A stretch of 64,000 nucleotides of DNA from Liolophura sinensis (taxonomy: Eukaryota > Mollusca > Polyplacophora > Chitonida > Chitonidae): the NCBI RefSeq assembly GCF_032854445.1, contig NC_088300.1, positions 10,540,001-10,604,000 of the forward strand, read 5' to 3'. The position numbers were made by a program, and so were the translations under genes. This document shows, piece after piece, positions 47,601 to 57,900 of this stretch. Numbering within the stretch: the stretch's first letter is position 1; the number at the start of each line of letters is the position of its first letter. Under the pieces are notes generated by a model that was given only the letters and a program-made list of their open reading frames with translations, was not told the DNA's origin and searched no databases.

Positions 47601-49075
47601 TGAGTATGGCGTACAAAAACTGATCAAATAAATAAATCAAATTATTTCCATGTCTGAGACCTGTTTTATATTCTAGATTAGTTGTGCAGCAATGCCATCT
47701 GACTTTCAGACCGGCACTCAATGTCCAATCAACAAGCCTAACATGCGCCTAAAATGTAACAACGCTGCGAACCAAGCAGGAGAAACAACCATTTTGCATT
47801 TACCTTACGTAGGTATCAGAGATTTCTAGTTGGAAAGATGTAGTGTTCATTCGAGTGGCACAGCCACAAGAGTTACAATGTGAAACATGATCAAATGTAT
47901 AGTAGGATATGTCTTTGCACAGAGTTGTATTTTAGTCTGGTACTGTGCCTAAAATTGTTTTTCAGTGGCTGTGTAGAAGAGTCTGGGATAAAAAGAAAAC
48001 AGCTTGAAAAGCGTGAGATAATGCAAAAATGTGAGCGTGTTGGTGGGATATATCGTTGTGCTGTTTGTGGTAAGTGCTCAAAAAGAATGTATCACTACCA
48101 GTGACAGTAAAAGTTGTGGATGCAAAAATAGATTTTATTGGAAGAAATCGCACACTTGCAACTACAACACATCATAAAATGTTAGTGTAACTGTTGTGAC
48201 TATGCCACAGTTAGCCCTACATTTTTATAAGTATCTGAATATCTTTAGTCAGAATTTTCTGACTAGAACTTGCAGCAGATATTGTGATAATCCTGACAGC
48301 ATGCTGCAGTTCTAGTCAGAAATCGCTCAATTTAAAACGATTAAGTTTCAATGTGTAAAACGTGAGTGATGAAAGCAGTCCGCGCGAACACGATGGCACA
48401 TACCAGTGAAAGCGGGAATGAAGAAGAGATGTTGAAGACATTGTTTATGAAAATATTGTTCATCAAAATATTATTCAAAATGAATTTACGAGGCAAAAAT
48501 ATAACTGCTGACGAGGAAAGAATGATTGTAAGTGCTTGGATGTAGGTGAGACAAGAAGACAAGATGGGTAATTTAGCCTTAGCAATGTTGTTTTCATTGA
48601 AAACTCTTTAATTTTTTTTTAATGGAGAAACTTCCGACTAGAACTGCAGCATGCCGTCACGCTCATCACAATATCTGCTGGAAATTCTAGTCAGAAAATT
48701 CGGACAGGGATAGGCCTATATATTGTGACCACAGGATAGAGAATAAACGTAGTAAAGAGCTGTTTAAAATGCCACGATGTTGAAATATCAATCGTGCCAG
48801 TATTATTGCAAGAAAGTGTTTTTTTTAGAGTGGCGATACAGGGTGACTTTAACGCTCAGCAGACAGGATCTGGACCTTCCATAACCTTACTCTCTTGCCA
48901 CCAACATCACCACCATTACATAATTATAGGTAAATACGAGAAAACTTAGGCAACAAGATATCGGCACAATAAATATAGTCGTAACTTAGGAAATGCGTAA
49001 ATAATCAACTTTTTCACCTTTTAACAAGCCTGTTTCTGATCCGACGTACACATTGTGAAAACACGTGTTAGCCAT
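38683..49075 (-). CDS. WDR74: WDR74 (yeast Nsa1) WD40 ribosome-assembly protein, 10 exons
   Basis: Minus-strand exons in order: 49030-49075, 46913-47019, 46544-46665, 45749-45812, 45076-45219, 43094-43195, 42409-42509, 42028-42083, 41343-41485, 38683-39006. Phases join without a break, giving about 402 aa (human 385). Family blocks: start MANTCFHNVYVGSETG; ATGGKENDFKLWDL (exon 5); VRNDWLNLRAPVW and TCTGYHQ (exon 6); VRIYDPSSPQRRP and FDEYPLSAMT (exon 7); VIVGNTQGKMG (exon 8); LVASCGLDRFLRIH (exon 9); IYLKSRLNCLL, DELWAKMEA and a Lys/Arg-rich tail (exon 10). WDR74 is a seven-bladed WD40 nucleolar protein that associates with pre-60S particles and the AAA ATPase NVL; the basic tail would suit nucleolar targeting. 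Exon 1 needs a GC donor (cag|gcttgt). Four SINE copies lie in its introns. Confidence 0.94.
40002..40066 (+). repeat. 16-bp tandem repeat, 4 copies
   Basis: 'gaatacttaatttact' repeated exactly in intron 9 of WDR74. Confidence 0.93.
40460..40714 (+). mobile_element. full-length tRNA-derived SINE with 15-bp target-site duplication
   Basis: tRNA-like head with A box TGGCTCAGTCGG and B box GAGTTCAAGTCC, then the family body and a poly-A tail. The direct repeat TCTCTGTTAAATGGG flanks it (40445-40459 and 40715-40729). Little diverged, so a young insertion. It lies antisense in intron 9 of WDR74. Confidence 0.95.
43380..43430 (+). mobile_element. SINE 3' end fragment
   Basis: 'attcttgagcatggagtaaa' then 'acaccaatcaaataaataaa'. 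Body and head are absent. It lies in intron 5 of WDR74. Confidence 0.75.
43539..44705. mobile_element. candidate hAT-like DNA element, about 1.17 kb, no transposase seen
   Basis: Left end CAGGGTTAGATCCAGAAA and the reverse complement of the right end, CAGGGTTGGATACAGGG, form an imperfect terminal inverted repeat of CAGGG type. Next to it both ends have runs like 'ttgattttttag'. The interior is AT-rich without a long frame. I could not find a convincing 8-bp target-site duplication, so the family call is tentative. Confidence 0.5.
45295..45517 (+). mobile_element. full-length tRNA-derived SINE with 9-bp target-site duplication
   Basis: Head 'gcctctgtggttgaggtggt', block 'aggagtctctcaccaatgcg', B-box-like 'taagttcaagccc', then the body and an AAATAAAT tail. 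The direct repeat ATTATGTGA lies before (45281-45289) and after (45518-45526). It lies in intron 4 of WDR74. Confidence 0.88.
45880..46040 (-). mobile_element. SINE fragment (3' half), minus strand
   Basis: An (ATTT)n tract leads into 'gattggtgttctacaccgta', then 'ccagcattatggtgggagga' and 'aggttgctggcagaccttcc'. The head is missing. It lies in intron 3 of WDR74. Confidence 0.88.
47389..47641 (+). mobile_element. full-length tRNA-derived SINE with 13-bp target-site duplication
   Basis: Head 'gcctcggtggctcagttggt', B box 'gagttcaagtcc', body slightly shortened near 47580, and an AAATAAAT tail. The direct repeat TTATTTCCATGTC flanks it at 47376-47388 and 47642-47654. It lies in intron 1 of WDR74. 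Confidence 0.93.
48248..48704. mobile_element. MITE-like inverted-repeat element, about 457 bp
   Basis: The arms 48248-48325 and 48631-48704 are near-perfect reverse complements over about 75 bp (TTTTCTGACTAGAA, CAGCAGATATTGTGAT, GCATGCTGCAGTTCTAGTC). Each arm also contains its own smaller inverted repeat around TTCTAGTCAGAA. No transposase. It lies in intron 1 of WDR74. Confidence 0.75.
49023..49032 (-). other. probable GC splice donor of WDR74 exon 1
   Basis: On the minus strand exon 1 ends GAA ACA G at 49030 and is followed by gcttgt. Exon 2 starts GA GTA in the matching phase and restores the family sequence GSETG-V. No GT at or near this position gives the right phase, so a GC-AG intron, an assembly error or a rare allele is implied. 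Confidence 0.6.
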
Positions 49076-49530
49076 GTTTTGCACAATTTTTAACTTCTGC
49101 CACAGAAGAGCTACCTATGACGGAAATGACGTCGCCTCGACATTTTTATCAACAAACAAAATGAAAGTTTAATGCACAAAGTGTTTAACACGGGAGTTTA
49201 TCTGGAAGAAGTTACCATGAGGTGAGATAGTGCAGAAAATAGAATTGGAAAACAATTATCCAGTGGTTCAGTGAAATTAATGTGACATGAAGTCAAACAG
49301 TCAATCACAACGGGCGTGATGTACTTGCAAGTGGTTGACTGGCTGATGAAGTTACCATCAGCATGATCGGTGTCAGCTGTGCACTAGCTGGGTTTTGTTC
49401 CCCTTTATAAATAATTGGAAAACAGACGGTTTAAACAACTTTTAAGACAACTGACAAGAAAAGCTAAGTAAAGACTCCAGTCTGTGTAAGGAGATTGTGC
49501 CGTCAAATTTGCACACACCTTGTACACCAG

Positions 49531-50182
49531 CCCCAGGTGGCTACTTCAACTCCTCTCTTTATATTGGGCTGGCAGAGTAGCAATGCTAAACCATACACTG
49601 ATTCACAACATGTCGGATAAGTCCTTTCCAAACAATGCCTGTAGCCGAAAAGTGATGTCAACTTTGGCTCTTACCTCTCAGATCACTCGCACACGAAACA
49701 TCACAGGTATATTCCATGCTGTAATGGCACACCAGCCCAGTATTCACGACACTGAACGTCTCACAAATATTTCACTTTGTAATAACACACCAAACTCAAC
49801 TTCTCCTTACAGTCAACACTAAAGCAGCAACCTTTTGTCTTTGCCAGAGTTATGGATCTTGAAAAATTTATCATGGATGGCACCTGCGCGTTAAACTTGA
49901 AAAGATGAGCCTAGTGGTCGCCTTGTATAGAAATGATCTGCCGTGTTGTGAATACAGGGCTGGTGTACCATTACCTCATGGAAGATACCTGTGATGTTTC
50001 GTGTGTGAGCGATCTGAGAGGTAAGAGCCAAAGCTGACATCACTTTTGGACTGCCACTATTGTTTGGAAAGGACTTATTGGACATGGCGTGAATCAGTGT
50101 ATGGTTTAACATTGGTTCCCCCTGTTGCTACAATACTCCACCAGCCCAATTAAAGAGGGGAACTGAAGTACCTACCTGGGGA
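49531..50182. mobile_element. fold-back element with arms of about 230 bp
   Basis: Left arm 49531-49755 and right arm 49943-50182 are reverse complements: shared blocks include 'aaaccatacactgattcac', 'aagtcctttccaaacaat', 'tttggctcttacctctcaga' and 'cacacgaaacatcacaggta'. The middle (about 190 bp) is unpaired and non-coding. The sequence could form a large hairpin about 450 bp upstream of WDR74. Confidence 0.8.
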
Positions 50183-50723
50183 TACTCGTACAGCAGCTCT
50201 CGTGGTTCAAAACCGAGTGGGGCAATCTTAAGAGGGGCGATCCTGACAATGGCGTGTTGGTCAGCAACATTAGATAGGCCAAGATAGTGTCAGTGTACTG
50301 TGACTGGATGTGCTATCATGTGCAACCTGGAAACAAGCAGCAGGAACCTTATTAATGTTGATTTATTAACAGTGTTAACATATGTTAGATTGAAATCACC
50401 AGACATCAAGCCTGGAAATATACAGAAAGAAAAATATAAACACATTTTTGTTTTTGCAATATTCCACAAGATAATGCTGTGATTATTGTCAATATAGTAC
50501 TGAGGGATGGCCAGGAGCAAAACCCAACAACAGAGTACATTGCAATCACCGAAACAAATGTGTTATCAATTTCAAACCTATTCACCATTTTGACCCATAG
50601 ACAGGTGTGGCCCTATCTGTAGTATTCAATGATCTGTAAGGTCTTCCCTGGCAATCCTTACCCTCCAGTGTACAAATGGCCCCCTGTACAGACCAAGTTC
50701 TGTCAAAAGGCACGAAGCCACAG

Positions 50724-51045
50724 ATGCCACAAAATCAACAAGAGCGTGCCCTCGACATGCTCAATGCTGGCATGACCCTTAGAGATGTCACCAGAACTGG
50801 CCCTTAATATTTTGGCACGACAGTTAATGGCCTGCATGCCCTCTGACCACGTGTAAATGACCCATGACCAAGACTGCCATATTTTGCCCTCACACATGAG
50901 CGGGAAAGCATTCCGCAAGTCACAACTGACCATCTCATTAGGTCTATGAGTCTACGATGTGTAGCAGTGCAGCAGGCCAATGGCAGACATGCTGGGTACT
51001 GAAGTGTGGAATTTCCCAAACTGACCTCGTCCTATTCCCCTACCT
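50724..51045 (+). pseudogene. remnant of a Tc1/mariner-like transposase, N-terminal HTH part
   Basis: Translation from 50724 begins MPQNQQERALDMLNAGMTLR, typical of the first helix-turn-helix of mollusc Tc1-like transposases. A stop and frameshifts follow, but pieces of the expected next region remain in other frames ('NGLHAL', 'PRVND', 'VTTDHL'). No catalytic DDE part is recognisable. It is a dead fragment of about 320 bp. Confidence 0.5.
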
Positions 51046-52149
51046 GCCTCAGTGTTACCACCGGTTGTCTGTTTCCATCAGTGATGAAAATATATTGCTA
51101 AGAGTCCATTTTATGTTCAGACTGTGATTTTGCACGGCTTCAGATTAAATGATGACAAATACATATATAATTGTCTGTACACGTTGTAATATACCTGTCT
51201 TCAATATTAAACACAACCAATGCACATTGGTCTGTAAACTGCAATGTTATTTATAATTAACTGACACATGTAATATAGACCAGGCACATTAACTCGTTTC
51301 ATAAGCACAATAATTATGCTCCTTTTTTTGATCAGGCTGAAGGATAATCTCTGGGAACATATGTGTTTCATTGAACACTTTATCTGTATTGACAAGACGT
51401 ACCTTGTCAACACCCATCAAGGATATACATGTATGTGCATTTTGTATCACTGTGTATTCATTTAATGTCCACATTTATATGTATACTGCACACACATAGG
51501 CTACTGTACAGGTATGTACATGTAGTATTAGCACTATATGTACATGTGCGTGTGTATACCTCATCTACTATCTTGATCTAAGCCTTCTTGCAATCACCTA
51601 TATTGTATACATGACTGGATGTTTAATAACTGAATACAAATAGTTAATTACATGTAAGCATAGTGTCACTTAGTATTGATCTAAATTAAATACCTAGTTT
51701 CTACATGAGGTATGATATTTTACAAATTATCAACATTGTGGAAAAATTGCTGGACATATATCATGTGACCCAGATTTTAGTCTTGGTAATGATGTATTTA
51801 TACCTGCCTTTGTGTGACTTTGGTACTAGGTGGATGTGTAATTAACATTTTGACGTGTGGCTCTTGGACATCTATCAAAAGCTCACCTGGGTTTGAATGG
51901 GGATAATTTGTGCTGGAAGCAGTAACCTTGTGCTACTCTTGGAAATTTTCCTCTTGTTATGGGGCATTTGTTGATTTAGTACAGGTCTTCAGCACTGGAG
52001 GCTATAGTTAGAGTACATATTCACCTAGCTTTTCTGGTAAGCCTTACTCTGAGATTGCAAAGTGGCTGTCATGGAAGTCTACACTGGTAGCTGTTGAAGT
52101 CTGTCAGTTGTTAACAAGTAAACGATCTCATATTCTGATAACAGGTAAG

Positions 52150-52305
52150 ATTGTATTTATGTATTTATTTATTTGATTGGTGTTTACACCATACTCAAGA
52201 ATATTTCATTTATGCGACGGCAGCCAGCATTATTGTGGGAGGATACCAGGCAGAGCCCGGGGGAAACCCACGACCATCCGCAGGTTGCTGCAGACCTTGT
52301 CATGC
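52150..52305 (-). mobile_element. SINE fragment (3' half), minus strand
   Basis: A T-rich tail, 'tatttgattggtgtttacac', 'gcgacggcagccagcattat' and 'cacgaccatccgcaggttgc' match the family. The head is missing. Confidence 0.85.
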
Positions 52306-54644
52306 ATAGCCGGAGAAGAACATAGATAGTAGAGATGGTAGGGCTTTTATTAGCTATCTGTGTAGGTGGTAGGACTTTTAATAGCTATCTGTGTATATGG
52401 TAGGACTTTACATGTAACAGCTACTTGTATAGGCAGAGATTTTATTAGCTACCTGAATAGATGATAGGCAGGGGGTTAGCCAGAAATGTGAAAAAGGGTG
52501 TCCAAACATCCCTTTTTAAGGCCATTTTTTATAGCAGGGTGTCTAGATTTCATTTCTCCTATCTCTCCGATGTTGAAAGTGCTGAAAACAGGGTGTCCAA
52601 ATTGCAAAAGTTTTCAATTTTACTCGCCCAAGGATTGGTAGCTAGCTAGCACAATGATATCAGCTACCTGTATGAGAGTTACATTCTTAACAGCAGAGTA
52701 AAATGTGAGTCAAGTATAAATTGCTGTGCTATCCCACCTGGTTTAGTTTCCTAATTTTTATATATTTTATTTTATCTTCTTTATTTTCAACAGGATCGGT
52801 AGGTCAGTATGTCAGGCATTGTCATACATGTATCCAAAATAATGGTACATTTTTGTTGTCAGTAAGCATGACTGGTAGATTTTATATTAATATTGTTGAG
52901 ACCTGTATTAAATGAACTTTAAATTAAAGTGAAACTACAAGATTAGTTTCTTTGTAAGTTCAATATCAATGATGTAGGTGTTGTAATATCAGCTGAAATT
53001 TGCTTTCCATACTCTTGCTTTATGCCGTAATAAAAGTATAACAGGTTATTGATCTACTTTCATGTAAATGTAAATCAAAAGTTAGTAAATATCGGGGTTG
53101 GCAGGCAGCAGGCAGACTGGTAGACTCACAGAACGCGACTGCGTCACCCAGATAAGCTGATACACTAAATACTTGCACATGTTTGTAAAAGTCAAGGAGA
53201 TATATATATATATCTATACCACATATATAAAGGAATGGTTAATTTATTTATTATTTTGATTAATAAGGTAATTTCCCTTGCTCAACGATATTTGATTTCA
53301 GTATAAATATTATAGACAGGTGTAAGATTTCAACTCAACCCCTCATGATGGGTACCTGCCAGACAACCCGAACTAGAGCCCTGCATGGTTACATGTACAC
53401 CAGAGTCATAGCTGAACTAGTGCTCTCTACATTTGAGCATCATTGCTTTCGCCAAAAATATCTGTCAGCAAGGAAATTCTGGCATATTGAATGTTTCTAG
53501 TGCTAAAGGTTATTAACACAAGGTTTTGTTTCTTTAATATGTGTGTACTTGTACATAATGTATTTCTGGAGATGGATATCATTCTAAAGAGCAAGAGCTA
53601 TAACAAGACTTCATCAGTAGAATTAAGACATATTACCAATATTCTATTTCAACACAACAATAAACAGATTTTCACCCCATAGTTTCACTGACCAGTGTAC
53701 AAGACAGGGGTATACCTGTACAAGTCCTGTGATACGTCTACTAGCTGAAGTTATACTTATAATACCTTTGTAGCCGAATGTCTTCCTGTTTTTGAGTGTA
53801 TAGTCCCACAGAAACTGACATGAATCAGTCAGTAGCCAGTCAGGGCAGCTGCCCTGCACCTTAACGCCTTCATGTGGGCTTTGATGATGTACAGGGAAGG
53901 GCACAGGGTTTAAAAGTAGTTATAATTTACATACATTACATGTACATGTAAGAAATTATTACAAAATCCATTGCTCAACATTTGTGGCCAAATCGAGTCT
54001 GGAGGATTGGCTTGTGGTAGTTTTGTACACATATATTCATTTGCCTGTAAGATGCAGTACATGTGCAGTGAAGTTGTCTCAATAGATGTTGTAGTGTAGA
54101 TATATTTATCTGCTTTTGGACATTGTAGAAGACATTGGTATGTTTAATTTTTTTGATTTAAAACCTTAGCTTGTTAGCAGCCTACATTGAGAATTTTACT
54201 CTAGTTTAATTTAGGAAGAAATTTGTTCCAACTATTTGCTTTTAAAGAATCAATGGATGTCATAATGTGTGCATTTTATGAATTTGTGGGTTTTAATTTG
54301 CCAGAAGGTAGGGTTTAGAAAGATATACCATAGTTTTCTTACAACAGTACATGATTGAAATTATCATCTATATTCTGTCAGATCTGTCAGACAAAACTGC
54401 ACTGTGCCTATAGATAAATTTTTATATGTGGTGATTAAAGATGTGAATAAAAATGTCTGTAATTTTGTTTGGGGGTATGACTGACTACCCAAGCATATTT
54501 TTCTTCAGAAAGTGTGTGTTGAAATTCTGAAAGTTTTGCTTTAGGTTATCATGATTTTTGTATTCATCTATTATTATGCTGAACTGATAATTTGTTTATT
54601 TAATTTTCTGCTCTAGTGAAGATTTATTTATGGCCTATTTAAAT

Positions 54645-54838
54645 CTTCAATTAGCACTACAAGGATGTAAAGATGGATGTTTATACTGTCACTTAACCTG
54701 GCCGTCTTGTATTCTGATTATGACATACATCCTTGTAGCACTACAAGGATGTAAAGACGGATGTTTATTGACAACAGGAGCTTCATACTGTCACTTAACC
54801 TGGCCGTCTTATTTTCTGATTATGACATACATCCTTTT
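54645..54838 (+). repeat. about 100-bp direct duplication upstream of KLHDC3
   Basis: 'cactacaaggatgtaaagan' and 'tactgtcacttaacctggcc' to 'ctgattatgacatacatcct' occur twice. The second copy has 18 bp extra ('tgacaacaggagctt..'). Each copy begins AAGGATGTA and ends TACATCCTT, a short inverted repeat. Confidence 0.85.
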
Positions 54839-54962
54839 CTGGTGGATTGGTTAATTACTGAGTGACTACCTATGAAGGATGTCTTACATTGTTCAATGAT
54901 TTCCTGTTCCTCAGACTTGGTCCCCCCTGATTGGTTGTTTTAACCAGACCCATCTTACAGAG

Positions 54963-57900
54963 ATGCAGAGGTGGACAATACACCTGGAGGGTGGGCCCAG
55001 ACGTGTCAATCATGCTGCAGTTGCTATTGGTGACCGTATATACTCATTCGGGGGCTACTGTACAGGGGAGGATTTTGACACTACCCGGCCAATGGATGTC
55101 CATGTCCTTGACACAGGTCAGAGACCAAAGGTCACATCACATTTATTTTTACAGTTAAAAGCATGACATGATTTCTTTTCCAAGATGACAATGCTATATT
55201 CAGCAATTTATTTTAGTTGCAACATTTTATTCTGTGAATATTTAAAATCATGACATGATTATTTTTTGTTTGATGATAAGTCCACAAAAAGAAACCAGCA
55301 TCACTAACCAGTAAACGTTTCACGGAAATGTATATGTAAAATACATACATGTGCTTTGTAAGAAAAATAGACATGAATATGAAATGAAATCTCTGATTTT
55401 AAATGGATTGTTTGTTAGTTTATCTTTGCTTAATTGGTGTGTAATGAGTGAAATCTGTTTCTTGTACCATTAACTGTTAGTTGTAATTTCCAATTATTTG
55501 TATTTTGTCCTTCCCAGTATCGTTGCGCTGGTCCAAAGTTATGCCTCCTCCAAACCCAGATTACTTAAAGTTCGTCCCATACCAGAGATATGGTCATACA
55601 GCAGTGGCAGTGGGGGAGTGTGCGTACATCTGGGGAGGTCGCAATGACAACAAGGGTGCATGCAAAATACTCTTCTCCTTCAACACAGGTATAATGTGTG
55701 TCCTGGAAGTCTGATTATTTATCTAATTGGTGTTTAATGCCATACCCAAGAATATTTCACCTAAATCATGCTGTTAAGGTTTACTAATGGCGGAAAATGG
55801 ACAGGTAAAGGTAAACCACAGCCAATCACCAGGTACCTAGGAAATCTCCTTACTTACTTCAAGCCAACTCGAACAAGGTGATGTCCTGGCGAAAGCACTG
55901 TTAGCTGGCTTTTTGTCTGTGTTATCACCGACACTCAGCAAACTGTGACGTGATTGGTTTGTCAGTAAATTCGTCTTCATGCCTCATTTTACCATGCCAA
56001 GGGAGACAACAGTCTATTTTCTGAAATTCACACATTTAGGAGAATGGAAATAGAAAAATGATGTGCTTTTCAGAGGAAAAATAATTTCTAACTAATGCGT
56101 ATACTTTGAAAGTGTGAAAGATTTTTCAAAACTCATGTCTTCATGTCATAAATGATCACATTCCATAATTAGGCAGTTTGAGAAGAACATTTTTGAATGG
56201 AGATCTAAACTTGCCTCAGTGGAGAGCACCTTGTAGATCATAACTGTGTATGCAGAAGTTGAAGAATTTATTGTTTTCTGGGCCTTCCTATTACTGTTTC
56301 ATGCAGTCTTACACGGAGGTTGCTGGAGATGCGTGTAACCTACATGTATGTGACATATGTATTTAATATGCTACATGTACACGTATGGACAAGTTTGCGA
56401 TTGCAGTTTGGTCGGTGCTTTGGTTTTTTCTGGTTTACTCTACCCATTATATATTGACTTGTATTGCATAATAAGTAAATAATTCATGGATGTGAGTCAG
56501 AATGTGTCTTTAAGCATCAAACCAAACTAAGTTATCTGTGTGTAAATGGATGTGTGTGTGGCCAGAGTCAACTCTTGGCACATGATGTGAATGCTGAGAC
56601 ATCTATGCGCATTTCTGTTGCAGTGACCAATAGCTGGTCTCGCCCTGCTGTGACAGGCGACATCCCTGGGGCCAGGGATGGTCACTCAGCCTGTGTTATC
56701 AATGGGAAGATGTTTATATTTGGAGGATATGAGGAGGAGGTCAGTGTTAGGGCAGATAAAGGGTAGAATAGCTTATTGTCTCCAGGGCACAATCTCCCAC
56801 CTTAATGCTGGCCGTTGTCAAAATATTTAAATATTTTTGAACAGAATGTTGAAATTGTAAATGCTGTGACGTCACACAGTTATGAAATTGTAAATACTCT
56901 GATGTCACACAGTTTTGAAAATATACATACTGTGACATCACATAGTTTGGAAATTGTAGTTATGAAATTGTAAATGCTGTGACGTCACACAGTTATGAAA
57001 TTGTAAATACTCTGACGTCACACAGTTTTGAAATTATAAATACTGTGACATCACATAGTTTTGAAATTGTAAAAGCTGTGAAGTCACACCGTTTTGAAAT
57101 TGTAAATTGTGTTATGTCACACGGTTTTGAAATTGTGAATGCTGAGAGGTCTGACAGTTTTGAAATTGTAAATGCTGTGACGTTACATTTTTGAAATTAT
57201 AAATACAGTCACACAGTTTTGAAATTGTAAATGCTTTGACAGATTTGAAATTGTCAATGCAGTGTTGTCAGATAGTTTTGAAATGGTAAATGCAGTGACG
57301 TCACAAATTTTTAAAATTGTGAATGCTGTGACATCACACAGTTTTGAAATTGTAAATGCTGTTATGCACTTTTTAAATTATAGTTTCTGTCATGCAGTTT
57401 TGAAATAGTAAATGCAGTACTTGCACCTGTATTTACATAATATGTGGGATAATAGTAATGTGTGTTTTCTGTGTTTTCTCTACAGCTTAGTGCCAGAAAC
57501 TTTCAGCTACATTTTGACCTACATTTGGTCAGTAAACCAGTGATATTTAATCTCAGTATTTTGTCAGTAAAGTGTATGTCACATTTGGCATTTAAGCACC
57601 TTGTTACAATTTAAAAGAAATAACTACATGAAATTATCTTGCTGTTTTCAGATTGACAGGTTCACAAATGATGTGCACATGTTGGATTTCTCCACAATGA
57701 ATTGGGTGTACATAAACCGGAAGATGCTGAAGGTGGGCAGTGTTAGGTTACACACATTTGTGAACATGTCACGTTAATTACACATTCAGATGTACAGACA
57801 GACGAACAGGAGGATGGTGAAGGCAGGAAATGTTAGGTGTACACATCTGTGAACGTGTCCCATTAATTACACATTCAGATGTACAGACAGACGAACAGGA

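Larger units (their letters stand above)
49076..54962. other. divergent spacer between WDR74 and KLHDC3
   Basis: No coding exon recognised in 5.9 kb. It contains a fold-back element, a Tc1-like transposase remnant, a SINE fragment and a short duplication, listed separately. Promoters of both genes and a 5' untranslated exon of KLHDC3 are expected here. Confidence 0.4.

Noticed and set aside
57484-57560. An extra KLHDC3 exon after 'ctctacag'
   Set aside because: Exons 3 and 4 already join in phase and match the family without a gap; translation here does not resemble kelch sequence.
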